Assembly (NCBI GenBank): GCA_002694245.1
Contig: NZLM01000037.1
Location: 67,969 to 73,957 of the forward strand
Source of the DNA: Methanobacteriota archaeon
GTDB lineage: Archaea > Thermoplasmatota > Poseidoniia > Poseidoniales > Poseidoniaceae
Reading direction: 5' to 3'
Length of the DNA: 5,989 bases
Shown here: piece by piece, positions 1 to 5,726 of the stretch
How the letters are laid out: each line of letters begins with the position of its first letter
Position numbering within the stretch: position 1 is the first letter of the stretch
Notes under the pieces: generated by a model
Told to the model about the DNA's origin: nothing
The model's database searches: none
The model's input: the letters and a program-made list of their open reading frames with translations, nothing else
Made by a program: the position numbers and the translations under genes

Positions 1-1656
1 ATGATTGTTGTCATATCACTTAACAATGCTGTAGTCATAAAAGGAATAAGGTCACTTCGCTATGGTCTAAATATGTACACTCTTGTTTTGTTGGCATATG
101 TTTCCGCATTAACTTGGTCACTATACAATCCGGATTATGCAATGTGGGAGGCTACATTTATTGTCATAGCATTTGTTGGGTTAGGCGATGCATTGGAGCA
201 AGTAGCAAAATCCTCTGCGACTTCCTCATTTGCCCAATTGTCTTCTTTAATTGGAATTGGTGATATCAAGGTTGGTGAAGAAGTTCCAGTCAACGCAGGT
301 CAAGTAATTCCAGTAGACGGTGTGGTTATATCCGGAGCAACCGATGTTGAACAATCTGCAGTGACAGGGGAAATTATGCCAGTGCATGCAAGTGTCGGCG
401 ATCCTGTTTGGGCCGGCTCATCTGTGCTTGATGGTAGTATTATCATTAAAGCTGCATGTGATAGTGGCTCTACAAGGCTTGATGAGGTTATTCGCATTGT
501 CGAAAAAGCGCAGAGCGAGAAAGCTCAAATCGAGAAAACTGTAGATAAAATCGCCAGGTTATTCGTCCCTGTAGTAATAATTTTAGCCATTTTTACTTAT
601 TTTATGTGGCGCGATTATTTTGGTGATGAAAAATCTTTGATGATTGCTATTTCCGTGCTAGTAATTGCATGTCCATGCGCTATGGGTTTGGCCACACCTA
701 TAGCCCTATTCGCTGGAACTAGTGCGGGCGCCAAAAACGGAATTTTACTCAAAGGGCATAGAGCATTGGAGGCTGCTTCAAAAGTTGATAACATTGTCAT
801 TGATAAAACAGGAACTCTAACAACGGGAGAATTCAAAATAACATGTGATGATCCGGAAGTCTTGAAAATTGCAGCATCATTAGAAGCCCACACTAGTCAT
901 CCCATTGCGACAGCAATCCTCAAACAGTGCGATGATTATTACGATGCTACAGAAGTCGAAACAATACCAGGCTTTGGCGTAAAGGGAATTGTGAACGGAA
1001 CAATGTTTTCTGTTGGCAAAGGAACTAATGGTATTGAGGTTAAATCTGGCGATAAGTTATTGGGAATCATAATTGCACAGGATTCAATAAGAGAAGATGC
1101 AAAACAAGCCCTAGAATTGCTACCTAATGTCATATTATCCAGTGGTGATAACAAAAAAGAAGTTGAAAGGGTAGCCACAATATTAGGCATAAATAATTAC
1201 AATTTTGATCAAATGCCAGAAGATAAATTGGCATTGGTAAAATCTTTGCCAAATGTTGTCATGGTAGGTGATGGAATCAATGATGCAGCAGCGCTCTCTG
1301 GAGCCGATTTAGGAATCTCTGTGTCATCATCAACAGGCTTAGCAGAATTATCAAGTGACATAATTTTGACCAAAGATGGTTTGATGACATGCGTTGACGC
1401 ACTTGATCTAGCTAACAAAACCAGGAAAACAATTCGTCAGAATCTTTTCTGGGCGTTCGCATACAATGTTCTAGCAATACCGATTGCTATGGGTATATTT
1501 TACCCGATTAATGGATTCCTAATACCTGCTTGGGCGGCAGCAGCAGCAATGTCCCTTTCTTCAATGTGTGTTATTGTAAATTCAATCCGTCTTCGGTGGT
1601 CTTTTGAAAGTGATACTGCTCGGCGGAGACATGGCAGGCGAACTACCCCTCAATGA
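1..1656 (+). CDS. copA: Copper-type P1B heavy-metal-transporting ATPase (CopA-like), probably 5'-partial
   Basis: This is an integral-membrane pump predicted to use ATP to export Cu(I). Seen motifs (numbering from base 1): TGE of the actuator domain at 122-124, the metal-channel CPC at 224-226 followed by AMGLATP, the phosphorylation site DKTGTLT with Asp268, the nucleotide-domain His-Pro at 300-301, SGDN near 381-384 and the hinge GDGIND at 423-428. Tyr488-Asn489 and the MSLSS at 517-521 with Asn527 fit the Cu(I) sites of P1B-1 pumps. About six membrane segments are visible (near 25-41, 46-63, 187-205, 213-235, 482-503, 506-530). The usual N-terminal metal-binding domain and first two helices are absent. 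The reading frame is open to base 1, so the true start probably lies upstream and the ATG at base 1 may be internal. The actuator domain looks about 15 residues shorter than usual between Leu83 and the IPVDG at 103-107. It ends 16 nt before the next gene. Confidence 0.9.
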   Translation: MIVVISLNNAVVIKGIRSLRYGLNMYTLVLLAYVSALTWSLYNPDYAMWEATFIVIAFVGLGDALEQVAKSSATSSFAQLSSLIGIGDIKVGEEVPVNAGQVIPVDGVVISGATDVEQSAVTGEIMPVHASVGDPVWAGSSVLDGSIIIKAACDSGSTRLDEVIRIVEKAQSEKAQIEKTVDKIARLFVPVVIILAIFTYFMWRDYFGDEKSLMIAISVLVIACPCAMGLATPIALFAGTSAGAKNGILLKGHRALEAASKVDNIVIDKTGTLTTGEFKITCDDPEVLKIAASLEAHTSHPIATAILKQCDDYYDATEVETIPGFGVKGIVNGTMFSVGKGTNGIEVKSGDKLLGIIIAQDSIREDAKQALELLPNVILSSGDNKKEVERVATILGINNYNFDQMPEDKLALVKSLPNVVMVGDGINDAAALSGADLGISVSSSTGLAELSSDIILTKDGLMTCVDALDLANKTRKTIRQNLFWAFAYNVLAIPIAMGIFYPINGFLIPAWAAAAAMSLSSMCVIVNSIRLRWSFESDTARRRHGRRTTPQ

Positions 1657-1658
1657 CA

Positions 1659-1664
1659 GAGGAG
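1659..1664 (+). promoter_or_regulatory. Ribosome binding site GAGGAG deciding the GTG start of the MqnD-like gene
   Basis: GAGGAG lies 8 nt before the GTG at 1673. Neither upstream in-frame candidate, TTG at 1604 or ATG at 1631, has a well-spaced site: the GGAG before the ATG is only 2 nt away. Starting at 1673 also puts the conserved family opening (R-I-G-H-S-P-D-P-D-D) at the N-terminus and removes the overlap with the ATPase gene. Confidence 0.8.
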
Positions 1665-1672
1665 AAAACATT

Positions 1673-2521
1673 GTGAGAATAGGTCATTCACCTGACCCAG
1701 ATGATGCATTTATGTTTCATGCAATGACTACTAATGCATTTGAAACACCAGGTTATGATTTTGTTCATGAATTGCAAGATATTGAAACACTAAACCATCG
1801 AGCAATGCGAAAAGAGTTAGAGGTATCGGCAGTCAGTATTCATGCATACCCAGAGATTTCCGAGAATTATGCCCTAATGAACTGTGGAGCTTCAATGGGT
1901 GAAGGATATGGTCCAATGATCGTTGCCAAGCAAGGTGTTAGCGAAGAAGAGGCTAAATCATCCCCAATTGCTGTTCCTGGGCTGAAAACTAGTGCTTACT
2001 TGGGCATACGATTGTGTTGGGGTGATCTTCAGTATGAAGTAGTACCGTTTGACGAAATAATTCCAAGAATACTAGATGATACTTACAAATCAGGATTAAT
2101 CATACATGAAGGACAATTAACCTATGTCGATCATGATTTGAATGTACTAGCAAATCTTGGTATTTGGTGGAACGAAAAGACTGGTGGATTACCTATGCCT
2201 CTTGGTGGAAATGTCGTAAGAAGAGATCTTGGGCAACAAATGATGGAAGATATCACAATGTATACAAAAATGAGTATAGAACACTCAATAGCCAACCCAG
2301 ATACCGCACTAGAGTTTGCAAAGAAATGGGGTAGAGGTATTGACGATGATACAAACAGAGAGTTTGTTACCATGTACGTTAATGAGCGTACAATTGACTA
2401 CAAAAAAGAGGGAAGAGATTCGATCAGACTTTTCCTGAAAGAAGGACAAAAAATCGGGTTGATATCAAAAGACTTTGATGTTGACTCTTTAAAATTCATA
2501 GGTGCCCCGGAGGATTCATAA
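1673..2521 (+). CDS. mqnD: MqnA/MqnD-family protein, 1,4-dihydroxy-6-naphthoate synthase-like
   Basis: A 282-aa protein with the periplasmic-binding-protein-like fold of the MqnA/MqnD (VitK2_biosynth) family. MqnD converts cyclic dehypoxanthinyl futalosine to 1,4-dihydroxy-6-naphthoate in the futalosine route to menaquinone. The N-terminal RIGHSPDPDDAFMFHA is the MqnD-type opening. The segment SGLIIHEGQLTY carries His145, which matches the proposed catalytic His of MqnD by motif. No signal peptide is seen, so it is probably cytoplasmic. Length is normal for the family. The start is the GTG at 1673, chosen from its GAGGAG site; a longer 305-aa form from TTG 1604 is unlikely. The stop overlaps the next start as TAATG, so the two are probably cotranslated. 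No other menaquinone gene lies in the window, so the exact substrate is open; a related binding or enzyme role is possible. Confidence 0.85.
   Translation: MRIGHSPDPDDAFMFHAMTTNAFETPGYDFVHELQDIETLNHRAMRKELEVSAVSIHAYPEISENYALMNCGASMGEGYGPMIVAKQGVSEEEAKSSPIAVPGLKTSAYLGIRLCWGDLQYEVVPFDEIIPRILDDTYKSGLIIHEGQLTYVDHDLNVLANLGIWWNEKTGGLPMPLGGNVVRRDLGQQMMEDITMYTKMSIEHSIANPDTALEFAKKWGRGIDDDTNREFVTMYVNERTIDYKKEGRDSIRLFLKEGQKIGLISKDFDVDSLKFIGAPEDS
2509..2513 (+). promoter_or_regulatory. Ribosome binding site GGAGG for the DOHH-like gene
   Basis: GGAGG sits 7 nt before the ATG at 2521, inside the last codons of the upstream gene. It supports 2521 as the true start, so the half-size DOHH-like protein is not merely a fragment read from an internal Met. 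The site also suggests the gene is translated independently as well as by coupling through the TAATG overlap. Confidence 0.8.
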
Positions 2522-2991
2522 TGGCCCGACCTGGTGTTTCTGAGTATGGCTCAGTAGACCCTGCGCCTCCATCAAAAGAAGAGAAGGTCGCAAAACTCTG
2601 CTCAACGTTACTGGACGAGAATGCAAAAATGTTTGAGAGAATGAGGGCGCTATTTTCTCTTAGAAATAATAGATCTCCTGAGGCTGTCGATTCTCTTTGC
2701 TTGGGGTTTGCTTCTAGTAGCGCCTTACTTAGACATGAACTTGCATATGTTCTAGGTCAAATGCAGGACCCATTAGCAGTACCAAAACTGATAGAGGTTT
2801 TGAGTGATAAGAACGAACATGTGATGGTTAGGCATGAAGCAGCTGAAGCTCTTGGGGCAATAGGAGACCGCCGTGCAAAACCAGTCCTGCAAGAGTTTCT
2901 ACACGATAGTTTACCCGAAGTTTCAGAGTCGTGCGAGGTTGCACTTGATTTACTAGCATTGTGCGAGTCTAAACAAAATATCGATTGGTAA
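2521..2991 (+). CDS. Half-size deoxyhypusine hydroxylase-like HEAT-repeat protein
   Basis: A 156-aa helical-repeat protein of the E-Z HEAT class. It contains RHELAYVLGQMQD with His72-Glu73 and VRHEAAEALGAIGD with His105-Glu106. Eukaryotic DOHH (about 300 aa, two pseudo-symmetric halves) uses such His-Glu pairs, two per half and 33 residues apart, to hold the di-iron centre that hydroxylates deoxyhypusine on eIF5A. The 33-residue spacing is kept here. The N-terminal YGSVDPAPP, the FERMRALFSLRN at 38-49 and the SESCEVALD at 135-143 match, from memory, the C-terminal half of human DOHH rather than its N-terminal half. No second half lies upstream: the preceding gene is MqnD-like. The GGAGG-supported ATG and the stop give a complete gene. 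I infer a homodimer acting on archaeal aIF5A. Alternatives are another di-iron HEAT enzyme or a non-catalytic HEAT scaffold. The family assignment is strong; the activity is untested. Confidence 0.85.
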   Translation: MARPGVSEYGSVDPAPPSKEEKVAKLCSTLLDENAKMFERMRALFSLRNNRSPEAVDSLCLGFASSSALLRHELAYVLGQMQDPLAVPKLIEVLSDKNEHVMVRHEAAEALGAIGDRRAKPVLQEFLHDSLPEVSESCEVALDLLALCESKQNIDW

Positions 2992-3021
2992 TGCATCATA
3001 TTGAAAGACTATGTCCGCCAC

Positions 3022-3033
3022 GGTGATTTGAGG
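3022..3033 (+). promoter_or_regulatory. Ribosome binding region for the zinc-finger gene
   Basis: The 49-nt gap after the DOHH-like gene holds GGTGAT at 3022-3027 and GAGG at 3030-3033. GAGG lies 7 nt before the ATG at 3041 and is the better-spaced site; GGTGAT is 13 nt away. No convincing promoter or terminator was seen in this gap, so read-through from the upstream genes is likely. Confidence 0.55.
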
Positions 3034-3040
3034 GAGCACA

Positions 3041-3244
3041 ATGCCACAAGAGCATATCGAACTTGCCCAGACCCCTAATGGTGAACTAGGCCCCAGGTGC
3101 AAAAAATGCGGTAAACGTATGACTTTTGGAGAAGCAATGGTCGTTGATATGGATTATTATTGCTGGGAACATTATGTCGAAGTGACAGGTGCCGAAAGTG
3201 CTACAGTTGAAATTCAGAGAGAAGTCAGATTCTGGAAAGAGTGA
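3041..3244 (+). CDS. Small zinc-finger protein coupled to priS
   Basis: A 67-aa protein with a likely single zinc site: Cys20-x2-Cys23 (CKKCGKRM) and Cys41-x2-His44 (CWEH), 17 residues apart. This resembles one module of a LIM-type or zinc-ribbon finger, but I do not recognise the family. The ends, about residues 1-15 and 45-67, have no evident motif; the C-terminus is rich in charged residues and ends in FWKE. No signal peptide or membrane segment is present, so it is predicted to be cytoplasmic. Its stop overlaps the GTG start of priS by 4 nt, which implies translational coupling. This suggests a replication-related or primase-partner role, but that is inference from position alone. The ATG at 3041 is supported by GAGG 7 nt upstream. 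Confidence 0.75.
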   Translation: MPQEHIELAQTPNGELGPRCKKCGKRMTFGEAMVVDMDYYCWEHYVEVTGAESATVEIQREVRFWKE

Positions 3245-4479
3245 AGGTTCAAAAGCCCCCTTATGAATCGTACGTTGGGGGAGTTTTCATTTCAGGCTGG
3301 GCACGATTTGCGCATCGTTTTACGCAATATTATCGTACAGCTGACTTATGGACGCCACCTAGACTAAGAACTCGTGAATGGATGTTTATCCCATTCGGTG
3401 GTGGGACTCCACTCCGCCATAAATCGTTCACAGATATGCAAAGCGTCAGAAATTTCCTTTGCGAGAGGCCACAACATTCTTGTTTTTATTCAACAGCCTA
3501 TTGGAAACGACCTCACGAGCTGAAGATGGCGGACAAAGACTGGCTAGGTGCTGATTTAATTTTTGACTTAGATGGTGATCATTTACCAGGCGTAACTGAC
3601 AAAGATTTTCCTGCAATGATAGACGTAATTCAAGAGCAGGCGTGGTCATTATGGAATGATTTTCTAGAGCCTGACTTTGGTTTCAAGGAGGAATTTCTAC
3701 AAGTTACATTTTCAGGCCACAGGGGTTTTCATCTCCACTACAGGGATCCAAAGTTTTTCCATTTAGATTCTGAAGCCCGTAGAGAGTTAGTTAGTCATAT
3801 CAGAGGTGAAGGCGTAGAAGTAAGCGATTTACTTGAAAGGGCACGAAATCCTAACGCAAAGGGGTGGGCAAGAAGGGTGAAAAAGGGAATTAATTCCGTT
3901 GTTGGTAAGCTTGATAGGATATACGCAGGAGATACAAAATTGTTGAATTCCTTAACTGCGGCCCTAAAGGATATGATGGAAAGAGAGGGAATCAAAGGCC
4001 TTCGTGGTAAAGCAAGTGTCGAAAAGTTAGCGGAATTAATGCAGGCAGAAACTCGTCGTGACCGCGTGTTAAACGGGCGATTAGTTGCTCTAAATAATCA
4101 CGCCCTCCTATTTCAGAATCTAATACGTGCCGACACAAGCGTTGTATTGGGTAGCGCTGGGGAGACTGACGAGGTTGTTACAATTGATACCAGGCGTCAG
4201 ATTCGGTGGCCTGGATCTTTGCATGGTAAAAGCGGAATGCGAGTCACAGAGTTTCCCCTTAGTAGACTTGATCCAGATAAATCCAGCTCGTTTGATTGTC
4301 TAAGTGAAGGGATTGCACTTTCAAGGCAAGATACAGTTTCTGTAGAAATGATAGTTGATGACGCAATTGCAAGATTCGATGACAGAGTTATAGATTCGCC
4401 TGCGGGAGAAGTAATAGAGATACATGAAGCAGGTGCAACATTCTTAATTTTGAAGGGCTGGGCGAAACTTCACAATTAG
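3241..4479 (+). CDS. priS: DNA primase small (catalytic) subunit PriS
   Basis: Archaeal/eukaryotic-type primase catalytic subunit, 412 aa, which makes RNA or DNA primers at the replication fork together with PriL. Visible signatures are REWMFIPF at 45-52, LRHKSF at 58-63, the metal-binding DLDGD with Asp109 and Asp111, the nucleotide-binding SGHRGFH at 158-164, and a late block with the third carboxylate Asp316, Arg322 and SLHGK at 326-330. The C-terminal ATFLILKGWA also fits the family. The Cys/His zinc knuckle that many archaeal PriS proteins carry just after the DxD motif is absent; the equivalent stretch at 114-145 has no Cys, as I recall for haloarchaeal and Thermoplasmata-type PriS. The GTG start overlaps the preceding stop (GTGA); only a weak GGAAAG-like site precedes it, consistent with coupled translation. 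No priL is in the window. Confidence 0.95.
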   Translation: MKVQKPPYESYVGGVFISGWARFAHRFTQYYRTADLWTPPRLRTREWMFIPFGGGTPLRHKSFTDMQSVRNFLCERPQHSCFYSTAYWKRPHELKMADKDWLGADLIFDLDGDHLPGVTDKDFPAMIDVIQEQAWSLWNDFLEPDFGFKEEFLQVTFSGHRGFHLHYRDPKFFHLDSEARRELVSHIRGEGVEVSDLLERARNPNAKGWARRVKKGINSVVGKLDRIYAGDTKLLNSLTAALKDMMEREGIKGLRGKASVEKLAELMQAETRRDRVLNGRLVALNNHALLFQNLIRADTSVVLGSAGETDEVVTIDTRRQIRWPGSLHGKSGMRVTEFPLSRLDPDKSSSFDCLSEGIALSRQDTVSVEMIVDDAIARFDDRVIDSPAGEVIEIHEAGATFLILKGWAKLHN

Positions 4480-4481
4480 AA

Positions 4482-4507
4482 TAGAATCCATACTTCGTAT
4501 GGTTCTA
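4482..4507 (+). other. Hairpin just after priS
   Basis: Arms 4482-4493 and 4497-4507 form 11 base pairs with a single bulged T at 4487 and a three-base loop TTC. It begins 3 nt after the priS stop. No T-run follows it, so it does not look like a bacterial intrinsic terminator or a typical archaeal T-tract terminator. It could act as an RNA structure at the end of the priS message, a processing site, or a dyad bound by a regulator of the next gene. Confidence 0.6.
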
Positions 4508-4524
4508 ACAATGGGAACGTTCAA

Positions 4525-4540
4525 GGGGAGACTACTTCCC
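4525..4540 (+). other. Second short hairpin upstream of the proline-rich protein gene
   Basis: GGGGAG at 4525-4530 can pair with CTTCCC at 4535-4540 (five Watson-Crick pairs and one G-T wobble) around the loop ACTA. It ends 9 nt before the GAGGTG ribosome binding site. The 8-base palindrome GAACGTTC lies between it and the larger hairpin, at 4515-4522. The stem is short and could occur by chance. Confidence 0.35.
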
Positions 4541-4549
4541 ACATAGGAC

Positions 4550-4555
4550 GAGGTG
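4550..4555 (+). promoter_or_regulatory. Ribosome binding site GAGGTG deciding the GTG start at 4562
   Basis: GAGGTG pairs fully with the archaeal 16S anti-Shine-Dalgarno CACCTC and is 6 nt before the GTG at 4562. The in-frame GTG at 4553 lies within this site and has only a weak AGG before it, so 4562 is preferred. The ATG at 4560 is in another frame and meets a stop after three codons. Confidence 0.75.
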
Positions 4556-4561
4556 CGCAAT

Positions 4562-5716
4562 GTGGGACTAGGTAGGAAGAAGAAGCAAGATGCAAATATG
4601 CCTCCTCCGAATGCATTGCCGCCAATGCCTCCGGCCCCAGGATTACCGCTTCCTCCAGCCCCAGGTTTGCCATTACCACCAGTACCAGGAGCTCCACTAC
4701 CACCTGCTCCTTCACCCGCTACTCTTCCAACACCAGCTCCACCGGTTTCACCTGCGCCAACGACTCCTCAAGCGCCGACAGCAACACCTGTACCCGCTCA
4801 AGCGCAGCCTTTGGCGTCACCAGCACCTGCAATTGAGGCCTTACCGCCAAGTCCAGCTCCTGAGATTCCTGAGGTTGTTGAAGAATCTGATTCATACTCC
4901 GGATTGTATGCCAAGAAAAGCGGTAAGCCTTTGAAACAAGTGTATGGCCATATCGACAGAATCAGCCAAGGTGAGATTGGTTCTTTATTAGATCGATATT
5001 CCGATAGGTTTGGACATGAATTAGACAGGGATATTATCGTTATGAGAAAGGAAGAGCGAGACGATAAAATTACTGAGATAAGAGATTCTCCAACTGTTCA
5101 GCTCCTAAACCAAGAAGGCGAGGTTGAAGATGATAGCCACCTAGACGGGGATACTTTGGTTGAACTAAATACTCAACTTAAGACGGTTGAAGATGAACTG
5201 CGACGTCTAAAACCAGAGTACCAAGCAGCAAAGGCTGAAGGTGACAGAGAATTACTCAGAGAATTAAGACCTTCACTTGAGTCTCTCATGTCCGAAAGAA
5301 AGCTCATCAAAGCAGTTATTGCAGGCGAAGCGGACATCGACGAATTGATTTCCGACGACGAGGAAGAATATGATGATGATGATGAAGATGAAGAATACGA
5401 TGAGGATGAAGAGTCATATGTCGCTGAAGTCGCTGAAGATGACGATGATGTCTTCCTCGAATTTGTTTCTATCGTTGACACACTCCTCGGGTCCAATCTT
5501 CCTGAAGATAAAATATCTGAATTCACACAATCTGATGGCTTCAATACATATCGTGAGGTCGGTTCAGATCCGAGTAATGCTGATGAAGAATTACGCGCTG
5601 AATTCTTCAAAGTGGTTGATGCCCTTCTAGGTGGAATGCCAGATGAAGCTGTCTCAGAGTTTGTAGAATCTGAAGACTTTGACACATATCGAACTATAGG
5701 TGCAATGTACAGTTAG
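4562..5716 (+). CDS. Proline-rich, coiled-coil and acidic repeat protein of unknown function
   Basis: I do not recognise a family. The 384-aa protein (start GTG 4562; 387 aa if GTG 4553 is used) has a clear block layout. It begins MGLGRKKKQD, then has a Pro/Ala-rich region at about 14-103 that includes three tandem 8-residue units of the type APGLPLPP. A charged, probably folded part follows at 110-180. A likely coiled coil lies at about 198-252 (rich in Leu, Glu, Lys and Arg). A 32-residue stretch at 265-296 contains 24 Asp or Glu. Two copies of a roughly 35-residue repeat end the protein at 300-334 and 347-380. No signal peptide or membrane segment is seen, so it is predicted to be cytoplasmic. 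It probably has an assembly or scaffold role, with the proline-rich arm as a flexible linker, but this is inference. The next gene starts 10 nt downstream, with its ribosome binding site touching this stop. Confidence 0.8.
   Translation: MGLGRKKKQDANMPPPNALPPMPPAPGLPLPPAPGLPLPPVPGAPLPPAPSPATLPTPAPPVSPAPTTPQAPTATPVPAQAQPLASPAPAIEALPPSPAPEIPEVVEESDSYSGLYAKKSGKPLKQVYGHIDRISQGEIGSLLDRYSDRFGHELDRDIIVMRKEERDDKITEIRDSPTVQLLNQEGEVEDDSHLDGDTLVELNTQLKTVEDELRRLKPEYQAAKAEGDRELLRELRPSLESLMSERKLIKAVIAGEADIDELISDDEEEYDDDDEDEEYDEDEESYVAEVAEDDDDVFLEFVSIVDTLLGSNLPEDKISEFTQSDGFNTYREVGSDPSNADEELRAEFFKVVDALLGGMPDEAVSEFVESEDFDTYRTIGAMYS
4634..4705 (+). repeat. Three tandem 24-nt units encoding APGLPLPP-type octapeptides
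   Basis: Three adjacent units encode APGLPLPP, APGLPLPP and VPGAPLPP. The codons differ between units (for example GGA TTA CCG against GGT TTG CCA), so the peptide pattern is kept while the DNA has diverged. This points to selection on the protein sequence and not to recent slippage. Confidence 0.7.
5354..5449 (+). repeat. Low-complexity GAT/GAA/GAC tract coding for an acidic stretch
   Basis: Runs of GAT, GAC, GAA and GAG codons encode 24 acidic residues out of 32. Mixed codons argue against a pure microsatellite, although the local GATGATGATGATGAAGATGA run could vary in length by slippage. It joins the coiled coil to the C-terminal repeats of the proline-rich protein. Confidence 0.7.
5459..5701 (+). 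repeat. Two C-terminal protein repeats of about 35 residues
   Basis: Copy 1 (5459-5563) and copy 2 (5600-5701) share the pattern E-F-x3-V-D-x-L-L-G, P, S-E-F-x2-S-x2-F-x-T-Y-R-x2-G. By eye 17 of 34 aligned residues are identical. A 12-residue charged spacer separates them. The pattern suggests a small helical module duplicated within the gene; I do not recognise it as a named domain. Confidence 0.75.
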
Positions 5717-5721
5717 GTGAT
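5716..5721 (+). promoter_or_regulatory. Ribosome binding site GGTGAT of the last gene
   Basis: GGTGAT, a common archaeal form, starts on the last base of the preceding TAG stop and is 5 nt before the ATG at 5727. It supports this start and implies that the two genes are on one transcript. Confidence 0.75.
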
Positions 5722-5726
5722 TTAAA

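Noticed and set aside
615..893. 92-codon open frame on the - strand within the ATPase gene
   Set aside because: It lies wholly opposite conserved ATPase motifs (CPC and DKTGT), so it is an antisense shadow.
1604..1672. N-terminal extension of the MqnD-like protein from TTG 1604 or ATG 1631
   Set aside because: The extension overlaps the ATPase gene, has no well-spaced ribosome binding site and precedes the conserved family N-terminus. The GTG at 1673 has GAGGAG 8 nt upstream.
4482..4507. Calling the hairpin after priS an intrinsic terminator
   Set aside because: No T-run follows the stem, and archaeal termination relies mainly on T-rich tracts, so only a hairpin is claimed.
4634..4705. Possible CRISPR or other DNA repeat array in the proline-rich region
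   Set aside because: The units are contiguous 24-nt codon repeats in frame with a gene, with no spacers and diverged codons.
4590..4934. 114-codon open frame on the + strand in another frame, rich in Leu, His and Gln
   Set aside because: It is a frame-shifted reading of the proline-codon-rich region, with biased composition and no ribosome binding site.
5173..5685. 170-codon open frame on the - strand, very rich in serine
   Set aside because: It is the mirror of the GAT/GAA-rich acidic coding tract (antisense reads as Ser codons). It has no recognisable domain, and the + strand gene is well supported.
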